Of a stretch of 64,000 nucleotides of DNA, positions 28,496 to 37,665 are shown in pieces. The notes under the pieces were generated by a model. That model was not told where the DNA came from and searched no databases. It saw only the letters and a list, made by a program, of their open reading frames with translations. Origin of the DNA: Sphingomonas abietis (GTDB taxonomy: Bacteria; Pseudomonadota; Alphaproteobacteria; Sphingomonadales; Sphingomonadaceae); contig NZ_CP115174.1 of NCBI RefSeq assembly GCF_027625475.1, positions 682,001 to 746,000 of the forward strand, given 5' to 3'. The translations under genes were made by a program, and so were the position numbers. Each line of letters begins with the position of its first letter. The first letter of the stretch is position 1.

Positions 28496-29575
28496 CTAGT
28501 GGTGGGAATCTAACACTTGGTGCCCGCGCCGGACGGCGGCGATAATCTCATCGGGATCGGCGGTCCAGACGAATGGCTTTGAGCTTTCGTTGTGCTCGGC
28601 AAGGAAGCGATTGATGGCGGCCTGAAGGTCGACGAGCGAGTGAAAGACGCCGCGTTTCAGGCGGCGGTTGGTCAGTCTGGCGAAGAAGCCTTCAACGGCA
28701 TTGAGCCATGAGCACGAGGTTGGCGTAAAGTGGAAGCTGAAGCGCGGGTGCCGACCGAGCCATTCGCGAACCTTGGGATGCTTGTGGGCGGCGTAGTTGT
28801 CGAGAATGACGTGGATGGCCTTTCCAGCGGGCACCTGTGCTTCGATCAGGTTGAGAAAGCGGATGAATTCCTGGTGACGGTGCCGCTGCATGTTGCGGCC
28901 GATCACGGTGCCGTCGAGCACGTTAAGTGCCGCAAAGAGCGTGGTCGTGCCGTTGCGCTTGTAGTCATGAGTCATGGTTCCGGCCCGTCCTTTCTTGAGC
29001 GGAAGGCCGGGCTGCGAGCGATCCAGCGCCTGGATCTGGCTCTTTTCGTCGAACGACAGCACGATCGCGTGAGCGGGCGGCGAGACGTATAGCCCGACGA
29101 CATCGCGCAGCTTCTCGACAAACTTCGGGTCGTTCGAAAGCTTGAACTGGCGAACGCGGTGGGGTTGCAGGCCGTGGCCTCGCCAGATCCGCTGCACCGA
29201 ACTGACGCTGATCCCAGCCTCGGTCGCCATCATCAGCGCCGTCCAGTGGGTCGTCTCGCCGGGCGGATCTTCAAGCGTCCGAGCAACAACCCGCTCGATC
29301 ACCGTGGCAGCCAGAGGCCGGATCCGCGACGGCCGCGTCTTGTCGCGGAGCAGCCCCTCCATTCCTTCCTGCATGAAGCGTTCCTGCCATCGCCATACGC
29401 AGGTCTTCGAAGTCCCGGTCCGCCGCATAATTTCGTTGGTGCCGACACCATCGCCCGTTAGCAGCACGATCTCGGCGCGCCACGCGTGCTTCTGCGCTGC
29501 ATTGCGGTCCTTCATGATCTGATCGAGCCGATCTCTATCGGACGGGGAAAGGCTGATCGAGATACCGCTGCGCAT
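28496..29575 (-). mobile_element. IS630-family transposase, apparently intact
   Basis: 359 residues from ATG 29575. N-terminal Tc1-like helix-turn-helix (GTNEIMRRTGTSKTCVWRWQ), then a DDE domain: Asp in IVLSFDEKSQIQALDR, Asp in HVILDNYAAHKHPKVREWL and Glu in SCSWLNAVEGFFARLT. Full length with no frameshift, so potentially active. I could not identify convincing terminal inverted repeats or the TA duplication by eye. The 5' end overlaps the 3' end of the neighbouring NAD(P)-binding gene by about 40 bp, suggesting that insertion replaced that gene's last codons. Confidence 0.9.
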
Positions 29576-30179
29576 CCAGCCTGACTCGCACAATCGGCAA
29601 GCTCCGGGAATCCTCAAAGGACTCTTGCGTCAGGCCGTTGACCTTTGTCACCGCGTCGGCGGGGCGCACCGCGACCTCAGTAAATGGAGCGTCTGTCAGC
29701 CCTACCGGATAAATTCCAGTCCATTCCAGCCCGGCTCCCGCCAGCGCGATCTCAGCGCGTTCCTTATCCAGGAAGATCGAACGGAACATGGTCTTGTAAA
29801 GTATCTTCGCGACTGCCGAGGCCGTTCGCGCAGTCTCGCCGACGCCATAGGCCGACAGAAGGATCAGACGTGTAAGCCCTACGCCTTTCATCGCTCGGAC
29901 GATCAGCGGAAGGTTCGTCTGCAGCAGATCGACTGGCTTATGCTTGTAAGTTCCCAGGCAGCAAATGACGGCGTCCACGCTGCGCAGAGCGGCTTGCAAG
30001 CGCGTGATATCGGAAAGTTCGCCTATGACGATATCCAGCGCAGCGCTCGGATGTAGAGTTCCGGACTGGCGAACATATGCAACAACCTCGTGTCCGCGAT
30101 CCAGCGCCTGCTCGACCACCAGCCTGCCTGTCCGACCGGTAGCTCCGATAACAGCGATTTTCAGGGAGGCCTCCGTCAT
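29535..30179 (-). CDS. NAD(P)-binding NmrA-like protein, C-terminus altered by the IS
   Basis: 214 residues from ATG 30179. The Rossmann start LKIAVIGATGRTGRLVVEQAL and the later DAVICCLGTYKHKP and LILLSAYGVGETA fit atypical short-chain dehydrogenase/NmrA proteins of about 210-220 residues. After about residue 190 the sequence (QESFEDSRSLPIVRVRLDAQ) no longer resembles the family, which normally continues with an SRADVA-type helix; this tail lies at the edge of the IS630 copy and is probably derived from it. Activity is therefore doubtful. Confidence 0.75.
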   Translation of the reverse strand: MTEASLKIAVIGATGRTGRLVVEQALDRGHEVVAYVRQSGTLHPSAALDIVIGELSDITRLQAALRSVDAVICCLGTYKHKPVDLLQTNLPLIVRAMKGVGLTRLILLSAYGVGETARTASAVAKILYKTMFRSIFLDKERAEIALAGAGLEWTGIYPVGLTDAPFTEVAVRPADAVTKVNGLTQESFEDSRSLPIVRVRLDAQRYLDQPFPVR

Positions 30180-30385
30180 TATGGATGATGACCGTGACCA
30201 TTTTTTAGCACGTCTTCGACGCCGAAGGCTCCGGCTCGCGTTTGAGCAGGCCTCGCGCCGAACTCCCGACAGTGCAGATCGATCACGGTAGGCTGCCGGC
30301 GGCTCGTATAATTGATCATCGTGGTCCGCCCTGCGTTTGACGCTATCACCCATTTTTTTTGGCTCATCTAACTTGTTTCAACCGG

Positions 30386-31504
30386 TTAAACGGCCTTGCG
30401 CAACGTGATGCGCGTGAGCTCAGATGGCTTGCCCAGTCTCAAGGCGAAGCCCGGCCAAATGCCAGTGCCGTTATTGACATAAAGGGTCATGCCGCCGACC
30501 GCATATTCTCCTGAAACGAAACCGCCATTCCCACGCGCGACCAGGCGATCGAGCCCCATGATCATACCTCCGTGCGTATGGCCCGAAAGCTGCAGAGTCA
30601 CGCCGCGCTCGGCAGCCTCGCGCGCTTGTCCCGGCTCATGATCGAGCAGTACAACGGGCGCGCCCAGCGGGCGGCCTTTCAAAGCCTCGTCGAGATCCGG
30701 AGGCGGCTTACCAGCGCCGCGCGCGGACCGATCGGTAACGCCGGCCAAGACCAGAGCGTCACTGCCGCGTGTAATCACCGAATGGGCATTAACCAGCACG
30801 TGCATGCCGAGCGTGGCGAGATGCTCCATCCATACGTCGTAGCCGGAGAGATATTCATGGTTGCCGGGGATCAGGAAGACGCCATCGGGCGCGCGCAAAT
30901 CACGCAGGGGCTCGACCCCCGATCGCCGGGCGGTAACCCCGCCATCGATCACGTCCCCCGTCACGACGATCAGATCCACGCCGAGGCGATTGGTGGCCTC
31001 TACGACGGCCCGGGTCCAGCTTGCGGGAAAGAGCCGGCTTATGTGCAGATCGGTCAGCTGGACGAGCCTGTAGCCGTCGAATGCGTTGGGAAGGCCTGGG
31101 ATCGCGACGGTAACGTCCCGCAAGCGGGGAACGCCGATCGCTTGCCGAACGCCAGCCGCAGCCATCGCAAAGGCTAAGATGGCGATGGCGTATCGTGGTT
31201 CGGTCCACGCCGCCGATCCGCCGATCCCTAGGACCATTGCGGCCAATCTCGCGAGATCAAGCATGATCTGGAATACGGACAGCAACGCAATCGCGCCGAA
31301 AACCCAGTTGAACAGGATGACGAGCGGACGCGGGAATTCCGGATTGAACACCGAGCCCGACGAAAGTCGGCTCCAGAGATGAAATTGGGAGCCGACGAGC
31401 AAGGCGGCGGCTAGCCCGATCTTTACCTCGATCGCCCACGGCAGCGGCGCAAGGGTGCGCGCCACGACGTATAGCCAGGGCAATGCGAACATCGCATGGA
31501 ACAT
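30386..31504 (-). CDS. Membrane-anchored metallophosphoesterase
   Basis: 372 residues. Four hydrophobic segments occupy the first 135 residues, followed by a calcineurin-like phosphoesterase domain with all metal motifs: LVQLTDLHIS (D-x-H), VVTGDVIDGG (GD), IPGNHEYLSG (GNH), and LQLSGHTHGGM (GHTH). The family member YkuE-like enzymes hydrolyse lipid or nucleotide phosphoesters; the substrate here is unknown. It lies 12 bp downstream of the SDR gene and is probably co-transcribed with it. Confidence 0.88.
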   Translation of the reverse strand: MFHAMFALPWLYVVARTLAPLPWAIEVKIGLAAALLVGSQFHLWSRLSSGSVFNPEFPRPLVILFNWVFGAIALLSVFQIMLDLARLAAMVLGIGGSAAWTEPRYAIAILAFAMAAAGVRQAIGVPRLRDVTVAIPGLPNAFDGYRLVQLTDLHISRLFPASWTRAVVEATNRLGVDLIVVTGDVIDGGVTARRSGVEPLRDLRAPDGVFLIPGNHEYLSGYDVWMEHLATLGMHVLVNAHSVITRGSDALVLAGVTDRSARGAGKPPPDLDEALKGRPLGAPVVLLDHEPGQAREAAERGVTLQLSGHTHGGMIMGLDRLVARGNGGFVSGEYAVGGMTLYVNNGTGIWPGFALRLGKPSELTRITLRKAV

Positions 31505-31516
31505 TTCGCTGATACC

Positions 31517-32437
31517 TCAGCCGAAGCTCACCCCGGTAAGCCTTTCGGACGCGGCCCAAAGCTGTGCGGCGATGGCCGTATCGAGCGCCTGTCGTTCGAT
31601 CTTACCGTGCCCCGGCGGTCCCTTGAATTCCTTCCAGCCTTGCGGCCCGAAATATTCTCCACCCCGCACACCTGGCATGGTGGCCGCCATCAGTTGCGGC
31701 AATGCGCCCTCGGCCGCCGAATGTCCGATCAGCTTAACGGCGATTTGCCCCGCCAACGCCATGATGCCGCCGCCGGCGGCTGGCCCATTTGCCATCAGGT
31801 CGGTGCTCGCGGCACCCGGGTGCGCGGCAACGCTGGTCAAGTCCCAATTGTTGGCACGGCTCCGCCGATCGAGCTCGAGCGCAAACATCAGCATCGCGAG
31901 CTTGGTCTGCGAATAGACCGGCCAAGGCTTGTACCCCTGCGCATAATTGAGATCGTCGAGCCGTATCTTGCCGCTGCGATGCGCGATGCTGGAAAGCTGT
32001 ACCACGCGCGCCTTCGCGGCAACCAGCAGCGGCAGAAGGCGTCCGGTCAAAGCGAAGTGTGACAGATAGTTGGTGCCGAACTGCATCTCGTTGCCGTCGA
32101 CCGTCGTTTCGCGCTTCGGCAGCGCCATGACGCCGGCATTGTTCACGAGAATGTCGATTGATCGCCCGGAGCGGAGCATTCGTTCGGCAAATGCCGAGAC
32201 CGACGCTAGGCTCGCCAGATCGATAACTTCAAACAGGACTTTGGCATTGGCATGGCGCGTGCGGATCAGCTCCTCGGCGGCGCGTCCCTTCGCAAGGTTG
32301 CGACCGGCGATGATGACGTCGGCGCCCGCAGAGGCCAGTGCCAATGCCGTTTCCAGGCCGAGGCCGCCCGTGGCGCCGGTGACGACCGCCAGCTTGCCCG
32401 ATTGATTCGGAATATCCTTGGTGGTCCAGGTCGCCAA
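31517..32437 (-). CDS. Short-chain dehydrogenase/reductase
   Basis: 306 residues. Cofactor motif VVTGATGGLGLETALALA (TGxxxGxG), DILVNNAGVMALP (NNAG), a catalytic Ser in VVQLSSIAHRSG and YSQTKLAMLMF (YxxxK). The length and the GNEMQFGTNYLSHFALT motif place it with the retinol-dehydrogenase/WWOX-like SDRs. It reduces or oxidises a carbonyl with NAD(P)(H). A TetR regulator is divergent 75 bp away, and a metallophosphoesterase lies downstream. Confidence 0.9.
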   Translation of the reverse strand: MATWTTKDIPNQSGKLAVVTGATGGLGLETALALASAGADVIIAGRNLAKGRAAEELIRTRHANAKVLFEVIDLASLASVSAFAERMLRSGRSIDILVNNAGVMALPKRETTVDGNEMQFGTNYLSHFALTGRLLPLLVAAKARVVQLSSIAHRSGKIRLDDLNYAQGYKPWPVYSQTKLAMLMFALELDRRSRANNWDLTSVAAHPGAASTDLMANGPAAGGGIMALAGQIAVKLIGHSAAEGALPQLMAATMPGVRGGEYFGPQGWKEFKGPPGHGKIERQALDTAIAAQLWAASERLTGVSFG

Positions 32438-32487
32438 TTTCGCTATCCTTCGGTTCGTTTAGCCATCAAAGAGCGGACTGCATATCA

Positions 32488-32500
32488 TGCACTCGGTGCA
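32488..32500. promoter_or_regulatory. Short palindrome between SDR and TetR genes
   Basis: TGCAC-TCG-GTGCA lies 51 bp upstream of the SDR start and 13 bp before the TetR start, where an autoregulatory operator would be expected. Only positional evidence. Confidence 0.3.
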
Positions 32501-32512
32501 AACATACAAGAA

Positions 32513-33109
32513 GTGCAAGAAATAAGGCGCTCCTCCTCCGGCGGTCGGCGTGGGCGTAAGCGGGCGGAGACTCATGCCCGGATCCAGGCAGAAGCGATGC
32601 GCTTGTTTCTTGAGCGCGGCTTCGACGCGACGACGCTGGATGACATCGCCGATGCCGCGGACGTCTCTCGCCGCAGCCTGTTCCACTATTTTGCGTCCAA
32701 AGAGGAGATAGTCTTCTCCGCGAAGGCCGATTTTCCAGACCTCATTGCCGATGCGGTTGGACGGCGGCCTGTTGAAGAGCGGCTGTTGGATATGGTCGAG
32801 AACGCATTGCTCGATCTGGCGGGACGTCATCTGTCGGAACAGGCCCGGGACCTCGCCAGGCTCATCCGCGACACGCCCGCGCTCCGTGCCGGTGACCAGG
32901 CGAAATACGAGAAGGTCGAGAAGGTGCTCGCCAAGGCGCTGGCTGATCGCAAGCACCTACCTGAATCCGACATAGCGTGCCGCGTGACCGCCGCGGCCGC
33001 GATCGGCATACTCAAGCTGTCGACGGAAGCGTGGTTAGCTAGAGATGATGTTCACCCAGCAACTTTCGGCAAAGCCGCGTTCGCCGCGTTGCGAGGTGTC
33101 GTCTGCTAG
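32513..33109 (+). CDS. TetR-family regulator
   Basis: 198 residues if GTG 32513 is the start; no in-frame ATG lies nearer than the opposing SDR gene. The helix-turn-helix is textbook: RIQAEAMRLFLERGFDATTL, then DDIADAADVSRRSLFHYFAS. A basic arm (GGRRGRKRAETH) precedes it. The C-terminal domain is a mostly helical ligand pocket. It is divergent from the SDR and presumably regulates it. Confidence 0.85.
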   Translation: MQEIRRSSSGGRRGRKRAETHARIQAEAMRLFLERGFDATTLDDIADAADVSRRSLFHYFASKEEIVFSAKADFPDLIADAVGRRPVEERLLDMVENALLDLAGRHLSEQARDLARLIRDTPALRAGDQAKYEKVEKVLAKALADRKHLPESDIACRVTAAAAIGILKLSTEAWLARDDVHPATFGKAAFAALRGVVC

Positions 33110-33192
33110 AGCGATCCGAACGATGGCAACCGGGTTCTTGCAAAATGCGGGTCGACGAAATCGACATTGCTAAATGGCGCAAGGAGAGAGCC

Positions 33193-33650
33193 TTACCCAT
33201 CCTGGTGGAACATCTCGATCATCTGTCGGGCAGGGTTGTCCCCCGAAAGCGTCTCGTAAAACCCGGCGCCGTCCTCCGCCGCTTTCCTGCTGCGAGCAAA
33301 CATCGCCAATTCATATTGCGAGAGGGCAGTCTCGACATTGTCGGGGTTCGCGGCAAGCGCTTCTCCAAGTTGAGCGCCGTCGTACATCGCCAGATTGGCG
33401 CCTTCGCCGTTTGGCGCGGTCACGTGCGCAGCATCCCCTAGCAATGTTATACCGGGTACACGCTCCCACCGATGATCTGCCGGCAGGGCGTGGAATAGGC
33501 GCAGCATGGGCAGGGTGTCGCTGTCGGTGATCAGCGCGGTGAGCGCTGGCGCCCAGCCAGCGAACTCCTGCGCGATTCGCCTGGCGGCTGCCTTGGGATC
33601 GCCGAAGTCGATTTCGGCGAACCAGTCTGCCGTTCTGGTGAGCATCACAT
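33193..33650 (-). pseudogene. C-terminal fragment of FAD-dependent monooxygenase
   Basis: The fragment reads the second half of a TetX/PHBH-type flavin monooxygenase: VPGITLLGDAAHVTAPNGEG, then ANLAMYDGAQLGEAL, the conserved GD motif that binds the FAD ribityl chain, and a helical C-terminus. The N-terminal FAD-binding GxGxxG half is missing. The open frame continues to 33759 but those residues are antisense to a LysR fragment. It and the LysR fragment lie head-to-head and both lost their 5' parts at about 33650. Confidence 0.75.
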
Positions 33651-34180
33651 ACCCGCATGTAACCGTCGAGTTGTTGCTGACGGATCGGCATATCGACCTC
33701 GTCGGCGATGAGATTGACATCGGCTTGCATGTCGATGTGCCTGCCGACCCCAACACCATTGTCAGGAAACTGATCGGTAGCCGCCGGATACTCTGCGCGT
33801 CACCAGGCTATGTCGCCCGGCGGGGTGATCCCTCACGCCCCGAGGATCTGCTCCAGCATCAATGCCTGTGCCTCGTCAGAGGGCGTCATGTCTACAATCG
33901 ATGGCTGTTGGTTGACGGGGAGACCCGCAAGGAGGTGCATGTCCGTGGCGCACTGGCCTGCAGCAGCGCCGAAGTGATCCACGCATGGGCGCTCGCCGGT
34001 CATGGCATCGCTCGCAAGGCCGGTTGGGATGTGCATCAGGACATCGCGGAAGGTCGACTTGTCAGGGTGCTACCCGATTACGAGGCTGAGGATATCAACC
34101 TCTATCTGACCTATGCATCGAAGGCCTTGATGCCGCAGCGGATACGAGTTTTCATAGATCATGTCGGGGCCGAACTCTAA
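33650..34180 (+). pseudogene. LysR substrate-binding domain fragment
   Basis: From about 33650 the frame reads YPHVTVELLLTDRHIDLVGD and EIDIGLHV, the usual second strand of a LysR effector domain, then ILCASPGYVARRGDPSRPED and HAWALAGHGIARKAGWDV, to a stop at 34180. The winged helix-turn-helix and the first part of the effector domain are missing. It is divergent to the truncated monooxygenase, so the two were probably a regulator-target pair that lost the shared promoter region and both N-termini in one deletion. Confidence 0.75.
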
Positions 34181-34284
34181 GGTAGTGCCCCGGGACGTGG
34201 TGTAGGAATCTGCCTCGGATGAGGTGGCCATCGCCGATCTTCAGTTAGGGTTCGGATGCGAATTCGAACCTGGAGAAGACGACG

Positions 34285-34452
34285 ATGACCGATGCCAAGA
34301 TGGCCCTGCTCGAGCTGGTCGAGCAAGAGGCGGATACTGACCTGGTGCGCGAGATGCTGGCGTTTGCCGCGGAGCGCATGATGGACCTGGAGATCGAGGC
34401 GAAGACGGGAGCGCCGGCAGGTACCCGCTCGCCCGACCGACTGAACGAACGG
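34285..34452 (+). mobile_element. IS256-family transposase, N-terminal remnant
   Basis: Fifty-six codons from ATG 34285 read MTDAKMALLELVEQEADTDL and end at SPDRLNER, matching the start of mutator-type (IS256) transposases, which normally continue into a YR-DR-W motif. The likeness stops at about 34453, where the IS21-like end follows. The catalytic part is gone. Confidence 0.75.
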
Positions 34453-34486
34453 CGCGTCCATCATGTCCGTCACGCCGCTCGACGGA

Positions 34487-34532
34487 GGGGTCCCTTTTGG
34501 ACGCCGATAGGGGGTCCTTTTTGGACGCCGAT
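34487..34532. repeat. IS21-like terminal repeats (element remnant)
   Basis: Two 22-bp copies, GGGGTCCCTTTTGGACGCCG plus AT and the same with one T for C, start at 34487 and 34511. On the minus strand they read GTCAATCGGCGTCCAAAA, the multi-repeat end style of IS21-family elements. No istA or istB gene remains, so this is only an end, abutting the IS256 fragment. Confidence 0.65.
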
Positions 34533-34622
34533 TGACGGCGCAGGATAGTGAGATTCCTTCCAGACCGCTTTCGACAATGCATCGGGCTATTGCAGACTGT
34601 CCGGCGACACTCCGGCGTAACA

Positions 34623-35690
34623 CTAGGAAATTTGACACAGTTTTCGCTCGGGAGGCGGCAAGGCTAGCTTGCTCGGTGAAACCCCAAACCAGCGCCGCAC
34701 CGCACGGCTCAACGCGGCTTGCTCGCTATATCCAAGCATATAGGTGATCTCGCCGAGTGATCGTGTGCGGCTCTGGATGAGCTGCGCCGCGCGTCTGCCG
34801 CGGACATCATCCAAAATCACGGCAAACGTCGTTCCGACTTCGCTCAGACGACGCTGAAGCGTCCGTGTCGATAAGCCGAGTGATCGGGCCACCGCATCGA
34901 TCGTGGGCGCTCCGCCGACGAGACGGCCGCGCAACTCAGCTGCGACGACCGCTCTGATATCATCTGCAGGGGGTAGCTCTTCGAGTTCGCGCTCCGCGAG
35001 AGCGCTCAGAAATTCTAAAACGCGCGGTTCGGGCTGTCGTTGGACTCTTTCCAGCTCGCGTCGGTCGTATACCAAGGTAGACCGGTCGGAGTTGAAGGAC
35101 ACCATCGGGCCAAAAATCTCAGTGACCGCGCCCATGCTCGCGGGCGCAGCACAAGAAAGCTCAGCGGAGAGAGGCCTGAGGGCCGCATCGAACCAGCGTC
35201 TCGGAATGAGTGCCAGATTAGCCATCGCCCACAGCTCACCGGCCGCCAAGGCGCTGCCTGGATATCGGGAACAGTCTCTGGCCTGCTGGTAGCGCAAGAT
35301 CGCGCTGTTGCCGGACACTTCGATCGTGATCGAGAGCCCTTGATGCACCAGGCGCGAATATCGGGCCATCTGGGTATAAGCCTGGATCAGGGTGGATGTT
35401 CGGCGGAGCACTTCTCCGACGACTCCCCACGCCGTGTCGCCGGCGCGCGAAGCGAGCAGCGCTCCGACGCCGTGGTCGCCAGGGGTCATCCCGACAATCG
35501 CCTCCCACAAAGAAATAAGCGCGCGATCGGAATGGCGACCGGCGCCGCCTGTAGATGCGAACCTCATCCTGAGGGCCGCGACGCCTTTCTGGTCCAAGAG
35601 CTTCGCGGAGGCCAATGCGTCTAGCACCGCTTCCATCACCACATGGGAAACGCTGACAGGCGGAAACGCGCTGAAACGAGAAAGTCTCAT
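34623..35690 (-). CDS. AraC-family regulator with arabinose-binding-type N-domain
   Basis: 355 residues. The N-terminal 200 residues match the AraC ligand-domain group found in OruR/ArgR-like regulators (WGVVGEVLRRTSTLIQAYTQ near residue 90). The C-terminal helix-turn-helix pair shows TIDAVARSLGLSTRTLQRRL, then SLGEITYMLGYSEQAALSRA and FGVSPSKL. It looks intact, unlike its neighbours. It is divergent from the truncated hydrolase at 35784, with 93 bp between, so it may once have regulated it. Confidence 0.88.
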   Translation of the reverse strand: MRLSRFSAFPPVSVSHVVMEAVLDALASAKLLDQKGVAALRMRFASTGGAGRHSDRALISLWEAIVGMTPGDHGVGALLASRAGDTAWGVVGEVLRRTSTLIQAYTQMARYSRLVHQGLSITIEVSGNSAILRYQQARDCSRYPGSALAAGELWAMANLALIPRRWFDAALRPLSAELSCAAPASMGAVTEIFGPMVSFNSDRSTLVYDRRELERVQRQPEPRVLEFLSALAERELEELPPADDIRAVVAAELRGRLVGGAPTIDAVARSLGLSTRTLQRRLSEVGTTFAVILDDVRGRRAAQLIQSRTRSLGEITYMLGYSEQAALSRAVRRWFGVSPSKLALPPPERKLCQIS

Positions 35691-35783
35691 TGGCGGGAAT
35701 TGTTAAATGGATGGCGCGCAAAGTCAATTATCGGACTCGTGGAGTCACTACGTTAGGCATCAATGCCCGCCAGGAGCCGCCCC

Positions 35784-37076
35784 ATGACGACCAGCATCGA
35801 ACTCGACAATGAAGCCCCCGGACATACGGGTAATTGCCGCTTCTTCGCGGATCAAACATACCATTTCCAGACGCTGCGCGTGTTTTCGGATATCCCCTTT
35901 GGCGGCGCGGACACGTCTGAGGTGCTCGCCACGATCAGCAAGATTCACGAGGGCGATGCGGTGAGCTGGTACGCCGCGTGGTCCGCGATGGCGCAACGCA
36001 ACGCAGCGCGTGCGGAAGCCTGCCTGGACCGGATAAGCTGCGGGATGGCGTGGCTTCGCGCTCATAGCTACTGGCGTACCGCTGAATTCTTGCTGGAACC
36101 CGGCGATCCGAGGCGCCTGCTCGCCTGGAAGGAGCAGGTCGATGCGTTCGACAATGGCCTGGCGGCGCTGGACGTCGCTCATCACCGGTTCGACGTCCCG
36201 TATGGGACCGGCAATTTGCGAGCAATATTTTATCCCGGTCCCGCCGGATGGGAGACGAAGCCGCTGATCGTCCTCGTCGGCGGTTACGACTCCACGCTGG
36301 AGGAGCTGTACTTCGTCCTCGTCAAAGCCGCCTACCTTCGTGGATTTGGTGTCCTGACCTATGAAGGCCCCGGCCAGGGGGCCGCCCTCCGCCAATTCGG
36401 CATGACATTTACCCATGAATGGGAACATCCCAACGGGGCGGTGCTCGACGCCTACCTCGCCTCGCATCCCGCACCGCCAAAGCTCATTCTGATCGGCATG
36501 AGCATGGGCGGCTATCTAGCCCCCCGCGCCGCCGCCTTCGATGACCGCATCGATGGGGTCGTTGCTTACGACGCCGTCTACGACATCGGCGAGTCAGCCA
36601 GAATTATCGCAAATGCACGAGCCGACCCGGCAACCGCGCTAGCGCCTGAGATCGTCTGGGCAATCGACAACGCGAAATGGGCGATGGGGCTTACCGCACC
36701 GGAGGCGCTGGTAGAAACATTCGAGCCCTACACGATGGCGCCGATCGCGAGCCGGATTTCATGCGACGTCCTCGCTCTTGCTGGCATCGATGATCATTTC
36801 TTTCCTGCCACGCAAGCCGAGCAGCTCGTGACCGCCTGCCGGAGACGATCGGCCCGACTACCGTCGATGCGGAAGACGACGAGGAAGAAGGCCTCGCCTC
36901 GCTGCTACCGGCATTCCGCGATCACCGTCTGGCAATGTTGCTCTTGTGGTTCCTGCTGCTGGAAGTCTCGGGAAGCTGGGTTGAAGCCGTGCTTCCCTTA
37001 TATGCGCACGACACAGGGACGCTCACGCCGTCCGGCGTCGGCCTGCTCTTCACCTATGCGGCAGGCCTTGTCGTGA
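35784..37076 (+). pseudogene. FrsA-like alpha/beta hydrolase truncated and run into a second gene
   Basis: ATG 35784 follows CAGGAG. Residues 1 to about 350 read an FrsA/DUF1100-type hydrolase: PLIVLVGGYDSTLEELYF, YEGPGQGAALRQ, and LILIGMSMGGYLAPRAAAFD with the nucleophile Ser. The likeness stops at ACRR near 36838, before the catalytic His region. From there the DNA encodes a transporter in another frame, and this frame continues in shadow sequence to 37076. The protein is probably inactive. A further upstream ATG at 35763 is possible. Confidence 0.75.
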
Positions 37077-37516
37077 CCGCGCAGATGCTGGTCAGTCGTA
37101 TCACAGCGAACCGCTCGGCACTGTCGCTTGCGCTGTCCGCAGGCGCCGCCTTCGTGCTGGCGTTCGGCGTGCTGATCTTCGCCGCCGGTCTCGCCGGACT
37201 GGTCGTGGCGCTCACTCTCTTCGCTTTCGCTGATATGCTGGTCGGGCCGCTCGTTCCGACCGCCGTCAGCCAGCTAGCGCCGCCCCGGCGTCGCGCTAGC
37301 TACATGGCCGCCACGTCGGTGGCGAATGATCTCAAAGATTCGCTGGGGCCGGCGACGGGGACGGCACTCTACGCCCTGTCGGCACGGCTTCCTTGGATCG
37401 TCGGCATTCCCCTCGCCGCCATCGCCGCGATCGGCCTGGGCGGCGCATTGGTCCGGCGGTCACCCGACGGCGTCCCGTCTCCTCGAACGTCGACGCTCCC
37501 GCCCGCCGATCGCTGA
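36842..37516 (+). pseudogene. C-terminal half of MFS transporter
   Basis: The frame is already coding at 36842 (ETIGPTTVDAEDDEEEGLAS, an acidic central loop) and continues through six hydrophobic helices, e.g. LAMLLLWFLLLEVSGSWVEA and LAGLVVALTLFAFADMLVGP, to a stop at 37516. The first six helices are missing; the first ATG lies inside at 36935. It joins the truncated hydrolase at about 36838, so one deletion fused the 5' part of one gene to the 3' part of another. Confidence 0.75.
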
Positions 37517-37539
37517 GACGCCAAACCCAGGCATTTGCG

Positions 37540-37665
37540 GCCCAAGCTCGACTGACCTCCTTTTGGGTCATTCGAGGCAACGCGGACGATGAGGCGCTTG
37601 CGCTGCAAAGCGTACTCGATGGTATCGAGTTGCCGGCCGGTGAAGGCTTTGTCTGGATCGCGGCC
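37540..37665 (+). pseudogene. Fragment of siderophore-interacting protein
   Basis: About 40 codons reading TSFWVIRGNADDEALALQSV and LPAGEGFVWIA resemble the conserved C-terminal part of SIP-type ferric-siderophore reductases. The flavin-binding domain and the final helix are absent. It runs in frame into a DUF1176 gene at about 37665. Confidence 0.5.
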
